Shown: piece after piece, positions 25,084 to 32,375 of the stretch
How positions within the stretch are numbered: the stretch's first letter is position 1
How the letters are laid out: every line of letters begins with the position of its first letter
NCBI GenBank assembly: GCA_902790015.1
Contig: CADAQF010000021.1
Span: 1-38,114 of the forward strand
Reading direction: 5' to 3'
DNA length: 38,114 bases
Source: an uncultured Eubacteriales bacterium
GTDB lineage: Bacteria > Bacillota > Clostridia > Christensenellales > Aristaeellaceae
Position numbers and translations under genes: made by a program
Notes under the pieces: generated by a model
What the model was told of the DNA's origin: nothing
What the model saw: only the letters and a program-made list of their open reading frames with translations
The model's database searches: none

Positions 25084-26003
25084 ATGGAACAGGAGAGAAT
25101 ACTCAGATACCGGCAGGAGGAAAAGCATACAGGGATCGGCTGTTCAGCTTCATTTTCGGAAGTGAAGAGCACAAGGACTGGACGCTGAGCCTGTATAACG
25201 CGGTCAACGGTTCCTGTTACACGGATCCGGAGCTGATCAGCATCACCACCATCCGGCAGGTGCTGTATCTGGGGATGCACAACGCCGTATCGTTCCTGAT
25301 CTCGGGCGAGATGAATATGTACGAGCAGCAGTCCTCCTATAACCCGAACATGCCGCTGAGGATGCTGCAGTACGCTTCGAGCCTGTATGAAAAAGACCTG
25401 CTGTCCCGCAAAAAGAACAAATACAGCAGGACGCTGGTTTCTCTGCCGGTGCCCAAGCTGGTGGTCTTCTACAACGGAAGGGACGAAGAGCCGGACGAGC
25501 AGACGCTGCGGCTGTCCGACGCGTTTGCGGAGGAATTGCGGGACGAGGCAGACATCGCGGTGCGCGTGCGAATGATCAACATCAACGCCGGCCGCAGTCC
25601 CGGGATGATGAGGGCATGCGAGCCGCTGAACGAATACGCGTGGATCATCGACAGGATTAGGACCTATGAACAGATCGTGGGACTGGAGGAGGCTATCGAC
25701 CGCTCCATCGACGAAATGCCTGCCCGATATAAACTGAAACCATATCTGGACGCGCACAGAGAAGAGGTGAAGAATATGCTGCTGACAGAATACAACGAAA
25801 CCGCTCAGATGGAACTGTTCCGGGAAGAGGGTCGGGCCATGGGACGGGCTGAAGGGCGGACTGAAGGAGAAAACAGAATGGGGGCCCTGATCAGTTGGCT
25901 GCTGAAGGCCGGAAGAAACGCCGATGCTCTGAAAGTGATCCAGGATCCCGGATACCGTGAGCAGATGTATCAGGAAATGGGCCTGAGCCCCGGCAACCCC
26001 TGA
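25084..26003 (+). pseudogene. Rpn/PD-(D/E)XK nuclease-family transposase-like gene, frameshifted
   Basis: From the ATG at 25084 the reading is MEQERILRYRQEEK and then leaves the family. One base later the frame continues as AYRDRLFSFIFGSEEHKDW, then TTIRQVLYLGMHNAVSFLI, NMYEQQSSYNPNMP and KLVVFYNG down to the stop at 26003. Joined, this is a normal Rpn/PD-(D/E)XK transposase-like protein of about 306 aa with a RAEGR-type C-terminus. The break is at the AAAA run 25121-25124, where one A appears missing. An internal ATG at 25260 would make a 247-aa protein without the nuclease N-terminus. It could be a true pseudogene or a sequencing error. Confidence 0.75.
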
Positions 26004-26047
26004 AAGGAAAGCGGCAGCAATAAACATCATTAAAGAGAGGAAACAGC

Positions 26048-26449
26048 ATGGAAGGCATCGAAAAAGTGTACCAGTTTCTCAACGAGACGCAGACGTATTT
26101 CCTGGCGACGGCGGAGGGAGATCAGCCCCGGGTAAGGCCTTTCGGAACGATCCTTATGTATAACGGCAGGCTGTATATCCAGACCGGAAAAGTAAAGCCC
26201 GTTTCAAGGCAGATCAGCGCAAACCCCAAGGTGGAGCTGTGCGCGTTCAAGGACGGCAAGTGGCTGCGGCTGAGCGGGGAGCTCGAAAATGACGACGACC
26301 GCGGGGCCAAGGAAGCGATGCTTGAAAAGATGCCGTCCCTGAAGGCCATGTACAGCCCCGACGACGGCAACATGCAGATGCTGTATTTCAAGTGCGGGAC
26401 TGCCGTATTCAGTTCCTTTACCGAAGCGCCCGAGCAGATCTGCTTCTGA
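26048..26449 (+). CDS. Pyridoxamine 5'-phosphate oxidase family protein
   Basis: A 133-aa split-barrel protein of the PNPOx-like, flavin-binding group. Family marks are FLATAEGDQPRVRPFG, ILMYNGRLYIQTGKVKPVSRQ, NPKVELCAF and WLRLSGELE. Single-domain proteins of this size are usually FMN- or F420-dependent reductases, or nitroimidazole-resistance-like proteins, rather than true PdxH. AGAGAGGAAA precedes the ATG. It stands alone, 44 nt after the frameshifted gene, and ends at a bidirectional terminator. The substrate cannot be told. Confidence 0.85.
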   Translation: MEGIEKVYQFLNETQTYFLATAEGDQPRVRPFGTILMYNGRLYIQTGKVKPVSRQISANPKVELCAFKDGKWLRLSGELENDDDRGAKEAMLEKMPSLKAMYSPDDGNMQMLYFKCGTAVFSSFTEAPEQICF

Positions 26450-26510
26450 GGCAGCACATAACAGGACAGCATCAGGCCCCCGCTCTGGCTAAAGCGGCGG
26501 CTCAGACTGT

Positions 26511-26554
26511 CAACAAACCCCCTGTTTTTCTGAGGAAGCAGGGGGCTTTTGTTG
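26511..26554. terminator. Bidirectional terminator
   Basis: CCCCCTG (26518-26524) pairs with CAGGGGG (26539-26545). CAACAAA before it and TTTTGTTG after it give a T run in both directions. It serves the split-barrel gene on the + strand and the hypothetical gene ending at 26583 on the - strand. Confidence 0.85.
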
Positions 26555-26582
26555 TAAGAAGCGCAACAGTCCCCATAGAATC

Positions 26583-27011
26583 TTAAGGCTGCTTCAGCAG
26601 GTCATTGTAAAATTCCTTGATCGTTTTGAGCGCTTCGATGCTGCCGCTGCCGTTTTCGTCCGAGTAATCAAAACAAGGAATGATGTCATTCATTTTGTCC
26701 AAAATCATGCGTGTTTTGGCTGTCCTTGCTTCTTCGGACGGAGCGGAAAAGTGATCGCCGTAGATCCTTTCAAGAAATCTGAGCTGCTGCTGACAGGTTG
26801 TTTCTCTGGCAATGAATGCCTGGCTGGTCGCTTCCGCGATATGACCGGCGTCATCTTCGCCGCCCTGATTTGCTATGGCTTCCATTGTCCCGGCCAGTTC
26901 CTTCATACTGAGCATTTCCTGCCGGATGGCATCCATTCTGTTCAGGAGGCTTTCCACGGTCATCCCGCTCGGGCTGGTGCCTGCGTTTTCTGTCTGCTTA
27001 CTGTTTTCCAT
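26583..27011 (-). CDS. Hypothetical helical protein
   Basis: A 142-aa protein, mostly predicted helix, with a low-complexity start (MENSKQTENAGTSPSG) followed by MTVESLLNRMDAIRQEMLSM. No signal peptide, membrane segment or motif known to me. I start at the ATG at 27011, with GGGGGA eight bases upstream; the frame stays open to 27116. Lower GC than the core genes, in line with the accessory region. Function unknown. Confidence 0.55.
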   Translation of the reverse strand: MENSKQTENAGTSPSGMTVESLLNRMDAIRQEMLSMKELAGTMEAIANQGGEDDAGHIAEATSQAFIARETTCQQQLRFLERIYGDHFSAPSEEARTAKTRMILDKMNDIIPCFDYSDENGSGSIEALKTIKEFYNDLLKQP

Positions 27012-27280
27012 TTTGTCGTCCCCCATTTGGTCCGGCGGACACGCAAGACAGACTGGTTTTTCATCCGGCCAGCGTGCCCTGCCTTTTTTCACAAAATGTC
27101 GGCTCTTTTCAGCCACGTTGATTCAAATACTGTCCCGTTATCGTCCGCCACAATAACGTTTTTCCGAAGGGTATCATCACCCTTGCGGCGTGCGCCTGCT
27201 GTTTTTTTGATGGGTGCCGTCCCCAGGGCTTATTATCGCTGCAGGTAAAGCAGATTTTTCAGTCAGGAAGAACAGGAAAA

Positions 27281-27583
27281 TCAGAAATTGCGTCCGTGAT
27301 ATTGAACAGTCACAACATACACCGTTTTCTTCTGTTCATCGATTTTGTAAATGGCTATATAAATGTCGATGAGAAGCTGCTTATAGCCCTGACCGGCATA
27401 CCGGCCTTCCAGCCGATCCTGATACGAGGAAGGAAACGCTTCCAAAGACTTCAGCGCGTCCCATATCCGGTCTGTCTGGCCTTTCGCTTTTTCAGGCGAA
27501 AGCTTTTCCAGAGCAATATATGCATAAATGTCATCTATATCACGATAGGCTCTGGGATACAGCATCACTTTATAGGTTTTCAT
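27281..27583 (-). CDS. RelE/ParE family toxin
   Basis: A 100-aa toxin of the RelE/ParE superfamily. It shows the usual pattern: an N-terminal strand then helix (YKVMLYPRAYRDIDDIYAYI), RIWDALKSLEAFPSSY, GYKQLLIDIYIAIYKID and YVVTVQYHGRNF. Members either cut mRNA on the ribosome or poison gyrase; I cannot say which here. Its start overlaps the antitoxin end by 14 nt, so both are made from one message. Confidence 0.88.
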   Translation of the reverse strand: MKTYKVMLYPRAYRDIDDIYAYIALEKLSPEKAKGQTDRIWDALKSLEAFPSSYQDRLEGRYAGQGYKQLLIDIYIAIYKIDEQKKTVYVVTVQYHGRNF

Positions 27584-27839
27584 AATACTTCATATCGAGG
27601 CTTGCTTTTGCGGCATCCAGCGAAACCGGCCCGGCTCCTTGTTCAGCTTCCTTTTCCGCCTCACAGATCACCTGATCGATTCGATTGATCCGTGCAAAAC
27701 GTTCATACAATTCTGCGCTCATCACAACCAGATCGCTGTAGCCGTTTTTCGTGATAAAGATCGGTTCCTGCATTTTATGTGCCAATTCTGAAATTTCGCT
27801 CGTGTTCCGAAGATCCCGGATCGGCATAATTGTCGGCAT
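27570..27839 (-). CDS. Phd/YefM family antitoxin
   Basis: An 89-aa antitoxin that should bind DNA through its N-terminal domain and neutralise the downstream toxin. MPIRDLRNTSEISELAHKMQ and PIFITKNGYSDLVVMSAELYE are clear Phd/YefM signatures. I start at the ATG at 27839 because GGAGGTGAT lies just before it; the frame runs to 27863 over that ribosome site. Transcription starts at a promoter covered by a long imperfect palindrome, as expected of autoregulation by the toxin-antitoxin complex. Confidence 0.92.
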   Translation of the reverse strand: MPTIMPIRDLRNTSEISELAHKMQEPIFITKNGYSDLVVMSAELYERFARINRIDQVICEAEKEAEQGAGPVSLDAAKASLDMKYYENL

Positions 27840-27850
27840 ACGATCACCTC

Positions 27851-27894
27851 CATTGTTGTGCAATAATTATAGCATAATAATGTCACGATGTAAA
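27851..27894 (-). promoter_or_regulatory. Promoter and palindromic operator of the toxin-antitoxin pair
   Basis: On the minus strand TTTACA (27894-27889), 17-nt spacer, TATAAT (27871-27866). The -10 is at the centre of a 32-bp imperfect palindrome (27851-27882) with arms CATTGTTGTGC and GCATAATAATG, matching at 9 of 11 positions, and an inner near-palindrome TGCAATAATTATAGCA. Confidence 0.75.
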
Positions 27895-28016
27895 GCCGCT
27901 TCGCAGCTGGCAGAAAGATATTTCAATAAACAGAGCACCTTGATGCAAACCAAATGCTCAAGCCAAATATATCATGAATCGGCGTGTTTTGGGAGGCAGA
28001 ATCCGTGATTGATTCC

Positions 28017-28065
28017 GCCGATTCGGCCTGACAAACGCCTTCGTCACTGTTCCTGTACAGCTGAC
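28017..28065. repeat. Dispersed repeat, degenerate copy A
   Basis: This stretch aligns with 29222-29273; shared blocks are CGGCCTGACA, CGTCAC and GCTGAC, with CCTGT between the last two. The pairing that folds the other copy is largely lost here. The surrounding 27895-28242 has no gene that I can support. Confidence 0.5.
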
Positions 28066-28242
28066 AGCTTTCGCGCCGGGCTTCAGCGCCGGGAACGCGC
28101 CGTTCAGCGTTTCCGAGGCCTCTGCCGGCTGCGGAGAAGGGGGGGCTCTGCCGCCCGGGGAAAAGCCGGCGCAGTAGGCGGGACAGGCGCAGAGCATGGG
28201 GAATCACTTCCGGAGAGGATAAAAGACAAGCGCCGCCCATGT

Positions 28243-28301
28243 GATATGCTCCCTTCATGCGGCAGTTTCTTTTTTACTGTCCGTCATAAAGGGAGCATAT
28301 C
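28243..28301. repeat. Long hairpin element
   Basis: GATATGCTCCCTT (28243-28255) pairs perfectly with AAGGGAGCATATC (28289-28301). Inside, ATGCGGCAGT (28257-28266) pairs with ACTGTCCGTCAT (28276-28287), allowing two single-base bulges, around a T-rich loop. The whole 59-nt piece would form one hairpin of about 23 bp. No gene lies on either side within 30 nt. Confidence 0.8.
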
Positions 28302-28332
28302 ATGATGAGACGCTCGATCGCGGCGATCGCAT

Positions 28333-28536
28333 TTATACGTAATATCGGCCGTCAGAAGTCTTATGAATGACGCCTCGGCGGACAAGTGTTTCTGTGATGC
28401 GCTTAAAACCATTGGGATTAATGACTCCGGCATCCGCAAGGGTTTTGGCTGTTTGCTCCGAAACCGCGCCGCAGGTTTTCAGGTTTTTCAGAATGATATT
28501 CCTGCGGATCAGGGGAATTGGCGGAAAGAAAGCCAC
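28333..28536 (-). CDS. Small hypothetical protein with winged-helix-like C-terminus
   Basis: A 67-aa protein beginning AFFPPIPLIRRN after the initiator, with ETLVRRGVIHKTSDGRYYV at the end, which looks like a small wing-type fold. I start at the GTG at 28536 because GGAGG lies eight bases upstream; the ATG at 28551 and TTG at 28557 have no ribosome site. It is the last gene after the XRE regulator, about 25 nt away, and probably in the same operon. Similar small proteins are familiar to me in Clostridia, but no function is known to me. Confidence 0.6.
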   Translation of the reverse strand: MAFFPPIPLIRRNIILKNLKTCGAVSEQTAKTLADAGVINPNGFKRITETLVRRGVIHKTSDGRYYV

Positions 28537-28561
28537 TTCGATGTCCTCCATGCGCAATGGT

Positions 28562-28768
28562 TCAGAAATAGAATACGTCCTCGAATTTCTTCTCCAGAGC
28601 GATGCACAGTATCAGAGCGAGCTTTGCGGTCGGTGAAAACTGACCCGTTTCAATTGAACTGATGGTGTTGCGCGATACGCCAACCATTTCCGCAAGCGCA
28701 GACTGAGACAGGCCCTTCTCGGTCCGTATATCCCTGAGCCTGTTTTTCAAAATCAACTGATCGTCCAT
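28562..28768 (-). CDS. XRE-family transcriptional regulator
   Basis: A 68-aa single-domain helix-turn-helix protein: LRDIRTEKGLSQSALAEMVG, then VSRNTISSIETGQFSPTAK, ending EKKFEDVFYF. This compact type commonly accompanies a DUF6442-like membrane protein, as here, and probably represses its own operon. AGAGGTGG precedes the ATG. It lies 12 nt after the membrane gene. Palindromic sites around the promoter at 29118-29199 are likely targets. Confidence 0.92.
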   Translation of the reverse strand: MDDQLILKNRLRDIRTEKGLSQSALAEMVGVSRNTISSIETGQFSPTAKLALILCIALEKKFEDVFYF

Positions 28769-28780
28769 CGTGCCACCTCT

Positions 28781-29104
28781 TTATTTCATCAATTGCAGTA
28801 TCCAGGCAACGAGAAACGCCACTGCGGCAATTACGTAGATGATCGAAATATACAGTTCGTGCTTTTTACGAAGCTTCAGATATTTGCGAATGAAGATCGC
28901 CGAGCATCCTGCCATGACAGCGAAGAAGATCCCGCTGTTCATCCGGTCGTATTTGATTGCTTCCACCACAGATACAAAAGCAAGTAAACATACCGCGACA
29001 ATCCAGCCAAAAACAATGCTTGATCTGGATACTTCAAGACTTGCGACATCCTGTCCGCGGTTCTCCTGTCTGCTTTTTTCCAGGATTTCATCTCTGTTCA
29101 TCAT
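28781..29104 (-). CDS. DUF6442-like membrane protein
   Basis: A 107-aa protein with an N-terminal soluble part MNRDEILEKSRQENRGQDVA and three or four hydrophobic segments (IVFGWIVAVCLLAFVSVVEA, SGIFFAVMAGCSAIF, ISIIYVIAAVAFLVAWIL), with KYLKLRKKHEL between the last two. This matches the DUF6442 proteins that are regularly found with a small XRE regulator in Firmicutes; role unknown. GAGGAGGG precedes the ATG pair at 29104 and 29101. First gene of a three-gene operon. Confidence 0.8.
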   Translation of the reverse strand: MMNRDEILEKSRQENRGQDVASLEVSRSSIVFGWIVAVCLLAFVSVVEAIKYDRMNSGIFFAVMAGCSAIFIRKYLKLRKKHELYISIIYVIAAVAFLVAWILQLMK

Positions 29105-29117
29105 GAACCCTCCTCTT

Positions 29118-29199
29118 TGCCAAGTTCGCTTGGCATGTGCTTACTATATCACCGCCAAGTACACTTGTCAATACATTTTGCAAAGTTTTCTTTGCAAAG
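29118..29199 (-). promoter_or_regulatory. Promoter and operators of the membrane-XRE operon
   Basis: On the minus strand TTGACA (29171-29166), 17-nt spacer, TATAGT (29148-29143). Downstream of the -10, TGCCAAG (29118-29124) and CTTGGCA (29129-29135) form a perfect inverted repeat; ACTTGGC recurs in the spacer. Upstream of the -35 are CTTTGCAAAG (29190-29199) and a near copy, TTTGCAAAG (29177-29185). These are probable binding sites of the XRE protein. Confidence 0.75.
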
Positions 29200-29221
29200 G
29201 CTCGCAGGAGGGCGCAGAGAT

Positions 29222-29273
29222 GCCGTCCATCCGGCCTGACAGGAACCCCCGTCACGGTCCCTGTCCGGCTGAC
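29222..29273. repeat. Dispersed repeat, copy B with hairpin
   Basis: Related to 28017-28065. GACAGGAACC (29238-29247) pairs with GGTCCCTGTC (29256-29265) with one mismatch. Apart from this copy, the terminator-like hairpin at 29331 and the repeat array from 29625, I see nothing in 29200-30065. Confidence 0.55.
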
Positions 29274-29330
29274 GCTCCCCAAAGCAGGCGCGGCCCTGGC
29301 GAAAAAGAGCGCAGCGCACCCATGAGAGGG

Positions 29331-29368
29331 GTAAGCCTTTGAAGCACAGCAGGCTTACCGTTCTTTTT
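29331..29368 (+). terminator. Terminator-like hairpin without an upstream gene
   Basis: GTAAGCCT (29331-29338) pairs with AGGCTTAC (29351-29358), followed by CGTTCTTTTT. There is no + strand gene close upstream, so it may be a remnant or may end a short transcript. Confidence 0.45.
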
Positions 29369-29624
29369 CCGAACGCAAAAAAGGCCGGAAACCCGGTTAT
29401 CCAGGGCTCCGGCGGTTATCAACCGTCCATTTCAGCTGGATGTTTGAATAAGATTGTCAGATCAGGGAAGGCATTCGAAAGCGTGCCCGTGAACAAGGTG
29501 TTGTCTAAAGCGGCAGGGGCTTAGGGAATCGCTGTTTAAATGAACAAAACAGACCGCGGCACCTCATCCGTCCCGGCAAAAACAGTTGAATTCACTGACG
29601 TTATTGATTCTGCCAGTCCACCAC

Positions 29625-29928
29625 CAGGGCCTGCCGGCCCGTTCGTCGGTGAAAACAGGCCACTGGCCTGTTTTCCGGGCCCTCCTCACCCCCTCAAGGG
29701 GAAGGCTTTGGGAGATGCTTACCCAAGTAAGCCAAGGCCTACCGCTCGTTCTTCGGTGAAATCGGTCCACTGGACCGATTTCCGGGCCCTCCTCATCCCC
29801 TCAAGGAGAAGGCTTCGGGAGGTGCTTGCCCAAGTAACCCAGGGCCTGCCGGCCCGTTCGGTACTGAAAATGATCCACTGGTTCATTTTCCGGGCGTCCC
29901 TCACCCTCTCGAGGGTAAGGCTTTAATC
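29625..29928. repeat. Array of three diverged palindromic repeat units
   Basis: Units start at 29625, 29733 and 29840, a period of about 107 nt. Hairpins lie at 29651-29675 (arm GAAAACAGGCCA), 29758-29782 (GAAATCGGTCCA) and 29866-29890 (GAAAATGATCCA). The units are the same family as 9640-9771, with an added linker of about 40 nt (CCCCTCAAGGGGAAGGC, then a GCTT..CCCAAGTAA segment). Stem bases differ between units but remain paired, except one T-T mismatch in the third. Confidence 0.85.
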
Positions 29929-30065
29929 AGCGTTTCCTTAAAAACACCATTGTGAACGGCGGGCGAAGCCGGGTGCGGATGACTGTTCATGCTGACGGCT
30001 CAAAAGATGCCCGCGGATGCAGATGAAGCAGATGCAAATCTTGATGAGCCTGCCGGGAAACAGGA

Positions 30066-31067
30066 TCAGTCTGCCCGCCAGACGTTGATGGTCAGGGCGC
30101 CGTCCTGGGCGGTGGCGTCGAAGCGGATGGGAAAGTCGTAATCGTTGCGGATGATGAGGTTGAGGGCGGAATTGCCCACGGCGGCATCCACCCCGTGAGG
30201 GAGATAGGAGGCCCCGCTGGGGCCGTGCGGGCGGCGCTGAAGAACGGAGACGCCGGGCAGCTGCAGGACGGTATTGTACAGCGTCGAGGATACCTGGCAG
30301 GTGCCGCCGCCGTAGTTGAGCTGGGTGGTGCCGTTGGCCAGCATCGGCGCGGGCTGGTAGCCCACGGAGGCCTTGTAGGGGCCGACCTGTTTGTTGAAGT
30401 TGAGCCGCTCCCCGGGCGCCAGCGTAATGGCGTTGAGCCTTTGACAGGCCACCTGGAGGTTCACGATGCGGTTGACGTTGGCGTCGGTCTGCTTGAGGTT
30501 ATAATAGGAAGTATAGATGGCCAGCGGAGCGTCCAGCAGCGTATCGGTGGGGCTTCCCTGCACCTGGATGAGGTCGGTCAGCAGATCTCCGCGGATATAG
30601 CCGTACTGGCGCTTGAAGATGACCTTGGCCCAGCCGTTTTCAAAGCCGATCAGGCCCACCTTCGCGCCTTCGTGAAGGGTGATCAGCGCTTCGCCCGATT
30701 CTTGCGGCTGCGGCCAGACGGACAAATCGCCGCCGGCGGTGGTCAGGTACGCATAAATCTCCACCCCGTAGGGCGGCGTATTCACGTCGTCCACCGCGCG
30801 GACGTTTTCCACCTTGTCGCGCAGAAGATAACCGTAGCTGTCGAAGCAGCGGACGTACAGGTATTTGGGATCAAAGCCCAGGATATCGACATAGTAGCCC
30901 TTGCGGACATAGCGCACGGTCTTCCCGTCCGGCTGGTCCAGTATTTTTCCCGTGGCTGACACGGAGGCCTTGTACAGCACTGTACGGCTTTGTTCGTCAA
31001 TCTCCGCCAGGGCGATTCCCGATAAAAGAAGCAGGCAGATCAGCGCCGGAAGGAACCGCTTTTTCAT
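30066..31067 (-). CDS. VanW family protein (second of two paralogues)
   Basis: A 333-aa exported protein: signal peptide FLPALICLLLLSGIALA, two SH3-like segments (KTVRYVRKGYYVDILGF; LHEGAKVGLIGFENGWAKV), then a VanW domain with LAPGERLNFNKQVGPY, LNYGGGTCQVSSTLYNTVLQ and YLPHGVDAAVG. VanW proteins occur in vancomycin-resistance clusters and widely in Firmicutes wall loci; their reaction is not established. The ATG shares one base with the stop of the upstream paralogue, with GGAGGATG before it. Near D-Ala-D-Ala carboxypeptidase, so a wall role is likely. Confidence 0.9.
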   Translation of the reverse strand: MKKRFLPALICLLLLSGIALAEIDEQSRTVLYKASVSATGKILDQPDGKTVRYVRKGYYVDILGFDPKYLYVRCFDSYGYLLRDKVENVRAVDDVNTPPYGVEIYAYLTTAGGDLSVWPQPQESGEALITLHEGAKVGLIGFENGWAKVIFKRQYGYIRGDLLTDLIQVQGSPTDTLLDAPLAIYTSYYNLKQTDANVNRIVNLQVACQRLNAITLAPGERLNFNKQVGPYKASVGYQPAPMLANGTTQLNYGGGTCQVSSTLYNTVLQLPGVSVLQRRPHGPSGASYLPHGVDAAVGNSALNLIIRNDYDFPIRFDATAQDGALTINVWRAD

Positions 31068-32083
31068 CAGGCATCATCCTCCCGGTAGATGGCGATGAAC
31101 AGGCAAAGGTCGTGGCAGCTGGCCTCGATGCGGATGGGAAAATCATATCCGTTGGAGAAGCGGAAATTGAGGTCTCCGCTGGAAGCGTCCACCCCGTGGG
31201 GCAGATAGGCCGCGCCGTTGGCGCCGTGGGGATGGCGCTCCAGGACGTTGAGGCCGGGCAGCTGGAGCACCACGTTGTACAGCGTGGACGAGATCTGGCA
31301 CGAGCCGCCGCCGTAGCCCATTTTGGTGACGCCGTCGATCAGCACCGGGGCGGGCAGATAGCCGTTGGCCTTGGAAAAGGGGCCGACACTGTCGTTGAAG
31401 TTGAGGGATTCGCCGGGCTTCATGACCCTTTCCAGGCGCCGGCAGGCGACGACCAGGTTGTTGATGCGGTCGGGGTTGTCGTTAAAGAAGGTGCAGTAGG
31501 CGGCCAGGGGGGTTTCGCGGTCGCCCAGGGAAACGTTCCCGGCGACGGGACGGATCTCATCCAGCATCCGGGAGTCGATATAACCGTAAAAACGCTTGTG
31601 CACGAGCTTCATATAGCCGTTTTCCGCGCCCAGCAGGGCCACTTTGGCTCCCTTGGTCAGCACGTCCAGCACCTCGCCGTCTTCCTCGGGGGTGAAAAGG
31701 ACCGGGGTATCCCTGGTGATGACGGCGGTGTAGGTGAAGACCTCCACCCCGTAGGGCGGGGTGTTTTTCGGATCCAGCGGGGTCACCTGGTCCACCCGGT
31801 GGCGGAGGATATAGCCGTAGCCCTTGCCGTAGCGAATCTCCACCCAGCCGGGAAAAACGGCGGTGACCTGCAGCTTGTCCCCGGCGCGGTAATAGGCGAG
31901 GCGTTTGGACAGAATGTCCATCTCCGCGTACACGGACGTGGTGGAGGTGGGGTAATTGCGGGTGATGATCGCGTCGTACACGACCGGGCGCAGCGCCTCT
32001 TCGGCGGCAAACGCGGAAAACGCCGGGCACGACAAAAGCAGCGCCAGACAAAGGATTAAAATACGGCGTAATATATCGCGCAT
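31067..32083 (-). CDS. VanW family protein (first of two paralogues)
   Basis: A 338-aa exported paralogue of the following gene with the same layout: signal peptide RILILCLALLLSCPAFSAFA, SH3-like segments (LAYYRAGDKLQVTAVFPGWV; LTKGAKVALLGAENGYMKL) and the VanW domain with MKPGESLNFNDSVGPFSKA, MGYGGGSCQISSTLYNVVLQ and YLPHGVDASSG. The pair arose by tandem duplication and has diverged in the linker and the N-terminal half. GGAGGATCA precedes the ATG. It diverges from the dacF-like gene. Confidence 0.9.
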   Translation of the reverse strand: MRDILRRILILCLALLLSCPAFSAFAAEEALRPVVYDAIITRNYPTSTTSVYAEMDILSKRLAYYRAGDKLQVTAVFPGWVEIRYGKGYGYILRHRVDQVTPLDPKNTPPYGVEVFTYTAVITRDTPVLFTPEEDGEVLDVLTKGAKVALLGAENGYMKLVHKRFYGYIDSRMLDEIRPVAGNVSLGDRETPLAAYCTFFNDNPDRINNLVVACRRLERVMKPGESLNFNDSVGPFSKANGYLPAPVLIDGVTKMGYGGGSCQISSTLYNVVLQLPGLNVLERHPHGANGAAYLPHGVDASSGDLNFRFSNGYDFPIRIEASCHDLCLFIAIYREDDA

Positions 32084-32147
32084 GGGAATGATCCTCCGAA
32101 AGACTCAGGGAATGAGCGGCTGCCCGTTTTTTTGGGCCGCCTTTTCC

Positions 32148-32156
32148 ATTATAGCA
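32148..32156 (-). promoter_or_regulatory. Extended -10 promoter of the vanW pair
   Basis: On the minus strand TGC TATAAT (32156-32148) forms an extended -10. The -35 region (CTTCCA) is weak, as is common for extended -10 promoters. The leader holds a short hairpin (GGCGGCCC and GGGCAGCC around a run of A). Confidence 0.5.
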
Positions 32157-32262
32157 CAGAAACCGGAGGATGGAAGGGGCGATCAAAGGATCGCGGATAA
32201 ATTTTTACACGCGGAAAAAAGGCCGGTGTTACGTTTTTGCCGCCGATTCCCGTTTCCCGCGC

Positions 32263-32291
32263 TGTACAAAAACGGTTTGGAATGCTATAAT
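32263..32291 (+). promoter_or_regulatory. Promoter of the D,D-carboxypeptidase gene
   Basis: TGTACA (32263-32268), 17-nt spacer, TATAAT (32286-32291) with TGC in front (extended -10). The leader can form a hairpin in which TCCCGC (32301-32306) pairs with GCGGGA (32317-32322) and CCCG (32295-32298) with CGGG (32325-32328). Confidence 0.65.
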
Positions 32292-32375
32292 GAACCCGCG
32301 TCCCGCACCGATACAGGCGGGATACGGGAAGTGAGGCAGGAATTTTTCGGTTTGAGGAAGCAGGGTTTTTGTAAA

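Noticed and set aside
25115..25127. Programmed frameshift in the Rpn-type gene
   Set aside because: The site reads G GAA AAG, a poor slippery heptamer, and no clear downstream pseudoknot was found; a deletion is simpler.
27923..28258. 111-codon minus-strand frame near the long hairpin
   Set aside because: It runs through the hairpin and repeat copy A and lacks a ribosome site and protein-like composition.
29339..29524. 61-codon + strand frame
   Set aside because: It needs a TTG start inside a terminator-like hairpin and has no ribosome site.
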